Source of the DNA: Pontiella desulfatans
GTDB lineage: Bacteria; Verrucomicrobiota; Kiritimatiellia; Kiritimatiellales; Pontiellaceae
Assembly: GCF_900890425.1 (NCBI RefSeq)
Contig: NZ_CAAHFG010000002.1
Location: 1,116,001-1,180,000, forward strand
DNA length: 64,000 bases
Reading direction: 5' to 3'
The position numbers and the translations under genes were made by a program. Positions within the stretch are counted from its first letter, which is position 1; every line of letters begins with the position of its first letter. Under the pieces are notes generated by a model that was given only the letters and a program-made list of their open reading frames with translations, had not been told where the DNA came from and ran no database searches. Below, piece by piece: positions 25,523 through 32,564 of this stretch.

Positions 25523-25993
25523 ATGATGGATTCTTTATTCCAACTTGCCTTTATTGGCCCGGGCGGCCCCGAGTTTCTCGTGGTGATGCTGGTGCTGCTG
25601 CTGATGTTCGGCGCGAAGGATGCCCCCCGCATCTTCCGCAAGATCAATGAAATGATCAATTCGGTGCGTAACACCGCCGATAGCTTCAAGCGGGAGATCA
25701 TGTATAGCGACATGGGCAACCACACCTCGTCCGATCCCGCGAACATGGATGAAGAGTCGTACGACCATGACGACGATTATGACTATGGGGACGACTACGA
25801 TTACGAAGACGACTATTCCGACGACGGCATCGACAACCCCGACGATGTGGACTATTCCGACGAAACCTTCAAGAACCTGGAAAAGGATTTGGAGGAGCCC
25901 GTGGCCGAATCCACCGCAGTGAAGCCCGTTGCCGAACCGGAGCCTGCTCCCGAAGATGCCGAGGAAGAGGATGGCGATGCTCGAAAAGCTTAA
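25523..25993 (+). CDS. TatA/TatB-like twin-arginine translocase protein with acidic tail
   Basis: Product of 156 residues. One N-terminal transmembrane helix (EFLVVMLVLLLMFGAKDAPRIFRKINEMI) ends in the FGAKDAPR hinge of the TatA/B family, followed by an amphipathic helix to about residue 60. The remainder is a very acidic tail with tandem Asp/Tyr runs (YDHDDDYDYGDDYDYEDDYSDD) and Pro/Glu-rich end, unusual for TatA/B. The gene overlaps tatC. Start could be either of two adjacent ATGs (25523 or 25526). Probably the TatB role, since a shorter TatA lies downstream, but this assignment is inferred. Confidence 0.82.
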   Translation: MMDSLFQLAFIGPGGPEFLVVMLVLLLMFGAKDAPRIFRKINEMINSVRNTADSFKREIMYSDMGNHTSSDPANMDEESYDHDDDYDYGDDYDYEDDYSDDGIDNPDDVDYSDETFKNLEKDLEEPVAESTAVKPVAEPEPAPEDAEEEDGDARKA

Positions 25994-27020
25994 GTCCTTC
26001 AAAGGCAAGTTCCGCTACGACGATAGCGAGATGCCCTTCCTGGAACACCTCGAGGAGTTCCGCAAGACCGTCATCCGCTGTTTCATCGCGTTGGGCGTGG
26101 GCATGCTCATTTGCCTGCCGTTCGCCGACCATATCATTGCCGTCCTGCGCGCCCCGGCCGAACCCTACATCATCAAGAACGCCGACGAGATGCTGAACGA
26201 TACCTCGCTCCACCTGCGCATCGCGGCCGATTCGCTCTCCACGAACTCCCTGGTGGTGGACGCCGATGGAACGCGCTACTACGACGTGAAGGCCGAAGTT
26301 GCGCTGCCGGAGGACGCCAAGCCCAAGAAGGGCGGCATCCGCCTCCAGTTTTCCGAGCCGGCCGCGGCCATCAAGATGTGGCTGACCGTCACGTTCTTCG
26401 GCGGCATTCTGGTGAGCCTGCCGTTCCTCGTCTTTTTCATTGGCCTGTTCGTGATGCCGGGGGTTCGCGATGTCGAGCGCAAGCTCATGACGCGCATCTC
26501 CTTCTTTTCCGGCGGCCTGTTCCTGCTGGGGATCGCCATGGGCTATCTGGTCACCCTGCCGCTGGCGCTGGGGCTGATGCTCAAGATCGGCGGCCAGCTG
26601 GGCGGCGAATCGATCTGGTTCTACAACAAATACATCGGCTTTGCCCTTCAGTTGCTCCTGGGTTTCGGCATCGCCTTCCAGTTGCCGGTCGTCATCCTGA
26701 TCATGGGCAAAATGGGGCTGGTCAATTCAACCCAGCTGCGCGAGAAGCGCCGCCATGTCATCGTGGCCCTGCTCATTTTGGCCATGGTGCTCACCCCGCC
26801 CGATGTAATGACCCAGCTGCTCATGGCGGCCCCCTTGATTTTGCTATACGAGTTCTGTATATGGTTCCTTCACTTCAGCGGCAACCGCGAGGCGCCACCC
26901 GCCGAGGACGAAGAGCCGGAACCCGACGATAAACCGACCGAAGATTCCGGGGATGTGACCGGGGAGCCATCGGCGGAAGAGACCCACGAAGAGAAAGATT
27001 CAACCGAGGAAGAAAAATGA
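25977..27020 (+). CDS. tatC: Sec-independent translocase TatC
   Basis: Product of 347 residues, somewhat longer than the usual 240-260. TatC recognises twin-arginine signal peptides in the inner membrane. Signatures are MPFLEHLEEFRKTVIRCF at the first helix and further membrane helices including PFLVFFIGLFVMPGV, FFSGGLFLLGIAMGYLV, FALQLLLGFGIAFQLPVVILIMG and VIVALLILAMVLTPPDVMTQLLMAAPLILLYE. The loop after the first helix is about 85 residues, roughly double the usual length, and a charged C-terminal tail of about 50 residues follows the last helix. The start at 25977 has GAGG 6 bases upstream and overlaps the preceding gene; the stop overlaps tatA by 4 bp (ATGA). Confidence 0.93.
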   Translation: MLEKLKSFKGKFRYDDSEMPFLEHLEEFRKTVIRCFIALGVGMLICLPFADHIIAVLRAPAEPYIIKNADEMLNDTSLHLRIAADSLSTNSLVVDADGTRYYDVKAEVALPEDAKPKKGGIRLQFSEPAAAIKMWLTVTFFGGILVSLPFLVFFIGLFVMPGVRDVERKLMTRISFFSGGLFLLGIAMGYLVTLPLALGLMLKIGGQLGGESIWFYNKYIGFALQLLLGFGIAFQLPVVILIMGKMGLVNSTQLREKRRHVIVALLILAMVLTPPDVMTQLLMAAPLILLYEFCIWFLHFSGNREAPPAEDEEPEPDDKPTEDSGDVTGEPSAEETHEEKDSTEEEK

Positions 27021-27232
27021 ACACATTGGGACTGATGGGTATGCCGGGGCATACCGAAATAATTTTGATCGTCTTCATCATTGTGCTGCTGTTTGGCGCA
27101 AAGAAGTTGCCGGAACTGTCGCGCTCGCTGGGCAAAAGCCTCGGTGAATTCAAGAAGGGCCAGCGCGAGGGCACCGAGCCCGACAAGGAAGACGACGTCG
27201 AGAAAAAGGAAATCGAAGAGTCGAAAGACTAA
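27017..27232 (+). CDS. tatA: Sec-independent translocase TatA
   Basis: Product of 71 residues with the family pattern: a short N-terminus, hydrophobic helix TEIILIVFIIVLLFGAKKLPEL with the FGxKKLPEL hinge, an amphipathic helix SRSLGKSLGEFKKG, and a charged tail. TatA polymers form the transport path. Coupled to tatC by ATGA overlap, so the three tat genes form an operon. Confidence 0.93.
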   Translation: MNTLGLMGMPGHTEIILIVFIIVLLFGAKKLPELSRSLGKSLGEFKKGQREGTEPDKEDDVEKKEIEESKD

Positions 27233-27307
27233 GGGTAACGAGTGAGCCGTGAGGCGTGATCGATATTCATTTTTCACGGTTCACGAATCACGGATCAAGG
27301 ATTTCCC

Positions 27308-28102
27308 ATGAGCGAACGACTACGCGATGAACTCTCTCCCGAAGAGCAAAAGGTCAACACCCAGGCGGTGCTGGCCCATGTAATTCCCTTTGCCATGTGG
27401 CTCACCATGATGGTCTGGTTCGACGACCCGACCTGGAGCTACATGATGCGCTCCATCGGCGGTCTCATCCTGCTGGCCATCTTCCGCCCGTGGCGGTGGT
27501 ATCCCAAACTCAATCCGAAAAACATTCTGCCGGCCATCGGGGTGGGGATCTTCATCCTGGTCGTCTGGGTGGGCTTCGAGGCCCCGTGGGTGGCCGGGAA
27601 CGCGCCGGCGCTTACCGAATGGTACGACCGGCTGCTGGTTGATCCGTTCATGAAGCCCTTCCAGACGCGCGAGCTGTTCGATATCGGCAACGGGGTCATG
27701 GCACCCTATGAAGTGATCGAGGAGGGGGAGCATGCCGGCCTGCATGTCTACGACCCCAAGGCCTCCGGCTGGCTCATCTTCGCCATCCACATGTTCGGCA
27801 CCTCGGTCTTCATCGCCATCATCGAAGAATTTTTCTACCGCGGCTTCCTCTACCGCTGGATGCAGGGAAGCCCCTTCTTCAAGATCGATGCCGGCAACCT
27901 GCACTGGCCCATGCTGCTGCTCATTTCGCTCTTCTTCAGCGTATCGCATTTCGAAGTCGGCGCCGCCATCATCTGCGGCATTGCCTACGGCCTGCTCTAC
28001 ATCAAGACCCGCGATATCTGGGCCGCCATCATTGCCCACGGCACCACCAACTTCCTGCTCGGCCTATACGTTGTCAAATTCAACGCCTACCAGTTTTGGT
28101 AG
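27308..28102 (+). CDS. CPBP family intramembrane metalloprotease
   Basis: Product of 264 residues with several transmembrane helices. The CPBP (Rce1/CAAX-like) motifs are EEFFYRGFLYRW (EExxxR, about residue 175), SVSHFE with the second His, and IIAHGTTNFLLG with the HxxxN signature. Such proteases cleave membrane or prenylated proteins in eukaryotes and act in peptide maturation and immunity in bacteria; the substrate here is unknown. It follows tatA on the same strand with a 75-bp spacer containing TGA/CGTGA-rich repeats, so it may be the last gene of the anSME-tat unit or be separately transcribed. Confidence 0.88.
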   Translation: MSERLRDELSPEEQKVNTQAVLAHVIPFAMWLTMMVWFDDPTWSYMMRSIGGLILLAIFRPWRWYPKLNPKNILPAIGVGIFILVVWVGFEAPWVAGNAPALTEWYDRLLVDPFMKPFQTRELFDIGNGVMAPYEVIEEGEHAGLHVYDPKASGWLIFAIHMFGTSVFIAIIEEFFYRGFLYRWMQGSPFFKIDAGNLHWPMLLLISLFFSVSHFEVGAAIICGIAYGLLYIKTRDIWAAIIAHGTTNFLLGLYVVKFNAYQFW

Positions 28103-28117
28103 CCGACACGGGTTTTT

Positions 28118-28184
28118 ACAGGACAATTGATAACAGGACGATTTTCAGGTTGATTGGCAATAGTCCTGTTATCAATAGTCCTGT
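28118..28184. repeat. Inverted repeat with 22-bp arms downstream of the CPBP gene
   Basis: Arms at 28118-28139 and 28163-28184 are complementary except at one position (ACAGGACAATTGATAACAGG..). The spacing is 23 bases. Each arm itself contains a repeat of GGAC/ACAGGAC. It lies between the CPBP gene and the IS630 element. It may terminate the upstream unit or represent a dispersed small repeat. Confidence 0.75.
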
Positions 28185-28212
28185 GAATACTCTCCTCTGT
28201 ATCTAGAGCAAT

Positions 28213-28779
28213 TTAATTTAAACTGTAGCCGCATGAGGCAAACCAACCTTGAGCATCCGCCGCACTAACGCACCCTAAGGCAGCGCCGATCGCATCAAAC
28301 AGAGATTCCAGGGAGCGCGCTTTTTCCCCGCGAAGCAATTGCTTTACTTTGCTCCACATCTTTTCGATGGGATTGAGATCAGGACTGTAGGGCGGAAGGA
28401 ACCAAACCTCTGCCCCAGCTTCTTCGATCAACTGTAACGAAGCCTTGTCCTTATGAGCCGAGAGGTTATCAAGCACAACGATATCGCCCACTCGAAGAGT
28501 CGGAGCTAGAACCTGTTCGACATAGGCACGGAATACATCGCCGCTTGTGGCGGCATCAATCGCCATGCAGGCTGTTTCTCCGTTGAAACGAATGGAGGAG
28601 ATCATGGTGGTGGTACACCAATGGCCATGCGGGGCGTGATCGTAAGCCCGCTCATTTTTCGGCGAGCGTCCGTACAGCCGAGTCATATTGGTCTTGGCTC
28701 CAGCCTCATCAATAAAGACCAACCGAGCAATGTCAAGTTGCCCTTGCATGGCCATCCACTCAGCCCGTGCGAGTTTCAC
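28213..28779 (-). CDS. IS630 transposase, C-terminal DDE part
   Basis: Product of 188 residues from the GTG at 28779, but the same frame is open up to the A-run at 28812-28819 and there encodes TLHASEQGREDV, the usual IS630 continuation after KK. The DDE-3 domain is intact: LVFIDEAGAKTNM (first Asp), DIVVLDNLSAHK (second Asp), and YSPDLNPIEKMWSKVK (Glu). It is most likely expressed as a fusion with the upstream frame rather than as an independent protein. Confidence 0.85.
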   Translation of the reverse strand: MKLARAEWMAMQGQLDIARLVFIDEAGAKTNMTRLYGRSPKNERAYDHAPHGHWCTTTMISSIRFNGETACMAIDAATSGDVFRAYVEQVLAPTLRVGDIVVLDNLSAHKDKASLQLIEEAGAEVWFLPPYSPDLNPIEKMWSKVKQLLRGEKARSLESLFDAIGAALGCVSAADAQGWFASCGYSLN

Positions 28780-29149
28780 GTCTTCGCGCCCTTGCTCGCT
28801 GGCGTGAAGCGTTTTTTTTAAAGCTCATCCCCATGTCCTTGAGTACATAGTGAATGGCAGGCAGCGTGCAATCGAGCTCCAGTTGCTCTCGGATCTCCCA
28901 CAACGTGATATCAGGTTGCCGATCAATCAGCGTTTTCATCTGCTTCCGGTGCTCTTGGGTGAAGTAGGGTTTTCTTCCTGAATGGCTGTGAAGCGGGGCG
29001 ATATCGCCGGTTCGCTTCCGTTGCGAGAGGAGCTTCTTTACCATACCAAGCGATACCTTGTATCGGTCAGCAATGTCCTGCCGGGTTCCTTCTCCGGCAT
29101 CGTAGGTGGCCAGAATTCTCTGGCGTAGATCCAGTGATAGAGTGCTCAT
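28760..29149 (-). CDS. IS630 transposase, N-terminal part (helix-turn-helix)
   Basis: About 129 residues from the start at 29149 (MSTLSLDLRQRILATYDAG). It holds the DNA-binding domains of IS630 transposases: a first helix-turn-helix (RQDIADRYKVSLGMVKKLL) and a second (TLWEIREQLELDCTLPAIHYVLKDMG). After MGMSFKK the frame runs out into residues unlike IS630; the natural continuation lies in another frame. A run of eight A residues on the coding strand (28812-28819) marks the switch point. A ribosomal +1 slip or transcript slippage there would join it to the downstream frame. Confidence 0.85.
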   Translation of the reverse strand: MSTLSLDLRQRILATYDAGEGTRQDIADRYKVSLGMVKKLLSQRKRTGDIAPLHSHSGRKPYFTQEHRKQMKTLIDRQPDITLWEIREQLELDCTLPAIHYVLKDMGMSFKKNASRQRARARRRETRTG

Positions 29150-29278
29150 GCAAAGAACTCTACACAATGACTCATCTAATGGCTATAGAATTATTTAAAA
29201 TGCTCTAGTGTTCTTTTGCCCAAAAACCGCTTGCAAAGGGTAGGGGGTTCACCTATCTTCCTCCCTCGTTTTCAGCGC

Positions 29279-29370
29279 GGAAAGATGACTGAGTGGCTGA
29301 AGGTGCTGGACTGCTAATCCGGTGTACTCCTTACGGGGTACCGAGGGTTCGAATCCCTCTCTTTCCGCCA
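29279..29370 (+). tRNA. tRNA-Ser (anticodon GCT)
   Basis: 92-nt tRNA with long variable arm, acceptor GGAAAGA/TCTTTCC, anticodon loop CTGCTAA with anticodon GCT, T-arm GAGGG-TTCGAAT-CCCTC, discriminator G and encoded CCA. Confidence 0.95.
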
Positions 29371-29380
29371 GTTTTACAAT

Positions 29381-29406
29381 AAAGGCCCCGTTTTTACGGG
29401 GCCTTT
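29381..29406 (+). terminator. Rho-independent terminator after tRNA-Ser
   Basis: Perfect 10-bp stem AAAGGCCCCG/CGGGGCCTTT with a 6-base loop, followed by GTTGTGT, 10 bases after the tRNA. Confidence 0.85.
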
Positions 29407-29998
29407 GTTGTGTCTGGACATCTTCAGTTCCTGTCGTCCTTCCTCTCTTCTTTCCACAACTTTCTACTCCCCAATCCGAGGGAGAAAGGCATACAAACGG
29501 CGTACAAATTTTCTGGGGTGAATTTTGCCTGTTTTAAAGTTGGTGTTACTCTGCTCTATCGAGACTGCTCTTGGCGGTGACGGGCGGTCAAAACCTCGTT
29601 GTGGTCATAATACGAAATTAACTTAACTAGTCGCGTTTTGGGCTAAATGAATCCATTCGAACTCCGTCAGCGCCTGTATGTAGCGCGGGGTTTTGATCAA
29701 CGCCTTGATTCGTTCCGTTACGGACGGTTCCAAGGCCTTGCGCAAAGGCATTCGGAAAAAGTGGCCCGATTGCCCTGCCAAGGGCGGAATCGTTGAGGGA
29801 ACGGAAGCTGGCGATGCTGAGTAATAGTGTGGCCGGAATCGGTTGCCGGTTATAGGCATTTGCAACGAATATTTCGATGCATGGATCCGTTGTTTTCTTC
29901 ATTCGTTGCCGAAAAAACCGGCGGAGCAGAACTTGGCGCGAGTGCGAACCCGCTTCTTGTAACGTCACGTTTCTGTCGTCACGAATCACTTCAGTTTT
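29407..29998. other. Intergenic stretch of about 590 bp without a supported gene
   Basis: Two short minus-strand frames (29623-29865, 80 codons, and 29627-29989, 120 codons) overlap here, but neither has a recognised family, a convincing ribosome-binding site or neighbours that support it. The first has a low-complexity-free stretch (VTERIKALIKTPRYIQAL) that could be a gene remnant. Its position behind a tRNA makes decayed mobile DNA possible. Confidence 0.4.
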
Positions 29999-30385
29999 TC
30001 ATGCCTTCAGGTCGAAGCATTTGGGAAGAAGCTCCCCAAGCGTAGTGGCCTCGAAGCCTTCGGCCTGGGCAACGTAGACGGGGAGGTCGGGCCCGCAGAA
30101 TTCGGCCATCACCTGTCGGCAGGCACCGCAAGGGAACGGGGTTGGTTCCTTGGTGGCCGCAATGGCCATGGCCTTGAACTCCTTGTGCCCCGCCGCAACG
30201 GCGGAAAAAATGGCGGTTCGTTCGGCGCAGTTGGTCAGGCCGTAGGATGCGTTTTCCACATTGCATCCGGTGAACACGGTGCCATCGACGCAAAGCAACG
30301 CCGCGCCGACGTGGTAACCGGAGTAGGGGGCATGTGCATTACCAGCGGCCTGTATGGCGGCCTCGATCAGCTCATTCGGTTTCAT
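29999..30385 (-). CDS. cdd: Cytidine deaminase
   Basis: Product of 128 residues, the small tetrameric form. It deaminates cytidine and deoxycytidine to the uridine forms in pyrimidine salvage. Zinc ligands and catalytic Glu are in NCAERTA (Cys and Glu) and PCGACRQ (two Cys); APYSGYHVGAAL and GCNVENASYG form the substrate pocket. The start at 30385 (MKPNELIEAA) overlaps the end of the purine nucleoside phosphorylase gene by 14 bp, so the pair is an operon for nucleoside salvage; the TTG two codons upstream is less likely. Confidence 0.94.
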   Translation of the reverse strand: MKPNELIEAAIQAAGNAHAPYSGYHVGAALLCVDGTVFTGCNVENASYGLTNCAERTAIFSAVAAGHKEFKAMAIAATKEPTPFPCGACRQVMAEFCGPDLPVYVAQAEGFEATTLGELLPKCFDLKA

Positions 30386-31208
30386 GGGCAAGGAACTCCA
30401 GGAAATTGGCGATGGTTTTTTTCATGCGGGGCATGGCCTCGGCCGCGGTTTGGTTGACGTCTTCGTGCGTCAGTTTGGTTGGGCTGATGCCCGCCGCCCA
30501 GTTGCAGACGCACAAGAGGCCCGCCACCTGCATGCCAAGCGCATTGGCAACCATGGCTTCGGGGACGGTCGACATTCCGACCGCATCGGCGCCCATGGCC
30601 TTGTATTGCTTGATTTCGGCCGGGGTTTCGAAGGTGGGGCCCATGGTGGCGATGTAGGTGCCGCACGAGTCGGCCCCCGCTTGGATCAGTTTGCTCCTGA
30701 GTGGTTTGTCGTAGACTTCGGTCTGGTCGGGGAAGCGGGTGCCGAGCTTGGGATTATGCGGGCCAATGAGGGGGTTGGAGCCGAGCATGTTGATGTGGTC
30801 TTCGATCACCATCAGCGATCCCGGTGGCAGGTCGGGGCGGATGCCTCCGGAGGCGTTGGTGAGCAGCACCGTGTCGGCCCCCATGGCATGCAGCAGGTAG
30901 ACCGGGAGGATGACCGGAGTCCAGCCTTCGCCCTCGTACCAATGCCGCCGGCCCTGGAAAATGAATACCTCCATGTTGCCAATGGTGGTGGTGCGTAGTT
31001 TCCCGGCATGGCCCATCACGCCGGTCTCCCCGAATCCGGGAAGCGTTTGGTAGGGGATTTCCTGCCCGGAATAATCCTCAACCGCCTTGCCCCATCCGGA
31101 GCCGAGGATCAGGCCGCACTTCGGCTTGGCATCCGGCCATTTGGCTTTGAGGGCTTCTGCGGCGGCATCGAGGGTGGATTGGTCTATTTGTGTATTCATG
31201 TTGTTCAT
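30372..31208 (-). CDS. Purine nucleoside phosphorylase (trimeric type)
   Basis: Product of 278 residues. It cleaves purine nucleosides with phosphate to the base and (deoxy)ribose-1-phosphate. Family features are CGLILGSGWGKAVED (phosphate-binding Ser/Gly loop), VMGHAGKL, VFIFQGRRHWYEG, LLTNASGGIRPDLPPGSLM and GADAVGMSTVPEAMVANALGMQVAGLLCVCNWAAG. It belongs to the PunA/PNP I group. Start at 31208 or at the ATG 9 bases further in; neither has a clear Shine-Dalgarno sequence. Overlaps cdd. Confidence 0.93.
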   Translation of the reverse strand: MNNMNTQIDQSTLDAAAEALKAKWPDAKPKCGLILGSGWGKAVEDYSGQEIPYQTLPGFGETGVMGHAGKLRTTTIGNMEVFIFQGRRHWYEGEGWTPVILPVYLLHAMGADTVLLTNASGGIRPDLPPGSLMVIEDHINMLGSNPLIGPHNPKLGTRFPDQTEVYDKPLRSKLIQAGADSCGTYIATMGPTFETPAEIKQYKAMGADAVGMSTVPEAMVANALGMQVAGLLCVCNWAAGISPTKLTHEDVNQTAAEAMPRMKKTIANFLEFLAHETE

Positions 31209-31468
31209 AATAGGAACTAATTATCCCGATTGCAGGTATAAACTGGCCATGGGTTGGGCCCGGACATGCAAACCCCGGACGAAAGGGGGTTCGCCCGGGG
31301 TTCTGGGCAGGCAGCCGTGGGGTGGAATAGGCTGTTGCCTATTTAGGGGAAGCCGCTTGCCGTGCTTGTAATGTAGATCCCTGTCTGGGGTTTGACAAGC
31401 CGTGTTCCCACGATAATTTCTCTTTTGTGGAGCTGAAAATAGCTCCGGTTGCGGGTCTTTGGGGTAAC

Positions 31469-32326
31469 TCAGTTGCGTTGCCCGGAGAGGTTGGGCAGGC
31501 TTCTGTATGCCCGGGGGGTATGGCCGGTTTCTTTCTTGAAGATGCGGCTGAACGCCTGGGGCGAGCCGAAGCCGGCTTCTTCGGCGACGTCGGCGATGGA
31601 AAGGGCGGAGGTGCGCAACAGGGCCATGGCGCGGTTGATCCGGTAGTTCTGGATATAGCTGCCCAGCGGAATGCCGGCCGCTTCCTTGAACAGCACCCGC
31701 AACCGCGATTCCGAAAACTCCATGGCTTGGGCGAGATCGGCCACGACCACGGTCCGGCCGCGCCATTCGGCCATCAGCCCGTTGATGGAGCGTAGCAGGT
31801 TGTCCTCCGGTTCCGGCGGCAGGTCGTTACCGGTCTGCAGGCGGTCCAGCTTGAGTTCGAGCAGCAACTGGAGAAGGGCCGCCTGCACGGTTTCGGCATG
31901 CGATTGGTGCCACTTTTGCAGCAGGGCTTCGTAGGCCCGTTGGGTTGCTTCCCCAATAGTGATCACGCGGTTGCGCAGCGGTTCGAGAAATGTACGCGGC
32001 TCCAGCTCGAAGGTGCAGAAAACCCATTCGAGTTGGGTGGCGGCCAGCAGGCTGAAGTGGTGGAACTGGTAGGGGAGGATGAGCAGTGCCTGGCCGGGAT
32101 CGAAGGGCAAGGCGAGGTTGTCGACATGGATGTGGCCGGCGGTGCCGAGGTTGTAGGCCAGCACAAAACGGTGATGCGACCGGTTCTGCAACGCCTCCTG
32201 CTGTAGCGTATTCTTGGTTCTGCGCACGAACATAAGCACGTTTCGCGGGGTTGGAAGCGTTGTGGCGCCGAGGCCGGAAAAATAATCCTGCGGCTCTTCA
32301 AGTTGCAATCGCGTGTTTTCCTTCAT
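31469..32326 (-). CDS. AraC family transcription regulator
   Basis: Product of 285 residues. The N-terminal 170 residues are an AraC-type cupin-like sensing domain (GTAGHIHVDNLALPFDPGQALLILPYQFHHFS). The C-terminal pair of helix-turn-helices is clear: VADLAQAMEFSESRLRVLFKEAAG and SIADVAEEAGFGSPQAFSRIFKKETGHTPRAYR. The start at 32326 follows AGGGA; a longer frame to 32413 lacks support. Divergent from the sulfatase gene across a 238-bp spacer, so it probably controls that sulfatase in response to a sugar (inference). The spacer contains a palindrome ATGCGCATATGCAT at about 32485-32498. Confidence 0.9.
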   Translation of the reverse strand: MKENTRLQLEEPQDYFSGLGATTLPTPRNVLMFVRRTKNTLQQEALQNRSHHRFVLAYNLGTAGHIHVDNLALPFDPGQALLILPYQFHHFSLLAATQLEWVFCTFELEPRTFLEPLRNRVITIGEATQRAYEALLQKWHQSHAETVQAALLQLLLELKLDRLQTGNDLPPEPEDNLLRSINGLMAEWRGRTVVVADLAQAMEFSESRLRVLFKEAAGIPLGSYIQNYRINRAMALLRTSALSIADVAEEAGFGSPQAFSRIFKKETGHTPRAYRSLPNLSGQRN

Positions 32327-32564
32327 GCTGTCCCTGGCTTTCGTTTGTGGTATTGCCTTTGTCCCCCACGGGCACACGGGTGCAAGCGAGGGGCGCTTTT
32401 CCCATGGGGGCATGATGCATGCAACGGCTCGAAAGTCAATATGGTTAAATAATAGTGCGTATTGCTAAAATATTAATCTTTATGGTATGCGCATATGCAT
32501 GATTGCCTCTAGGTTGCAGGGTTTGCCATGGTGTGGTTTGAGCGATTGATTGGAAGGAGTGGGC

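Larger units (their letters stand above)
28206..29205 (-). mobile_element. IS630-family insertion sequence
   Basis: A 1000-bp element flanked by TA on both sides (28204-28205 and 29206-29207), the duplicated target known for IS630/Tc1-mariner. The terminal inverted repeats begin GAGCAATTTAATTTAAAC and, read inwards from the other side, GAGCATTTTAAATAATTC. Two overlapping frames on the minus strand together encode the transposase. Inserted between the CPBP gene and tRNA-Ser. Confidence 0.9.

Noticed and set aside
29623-29989. Two overlapping minus-strand frames of 80 and 120 codons after tRNA-Ser
   Set aside because: No family, no ribosome-binding site, and mutually overlapping; described only as an intergenic stretch.
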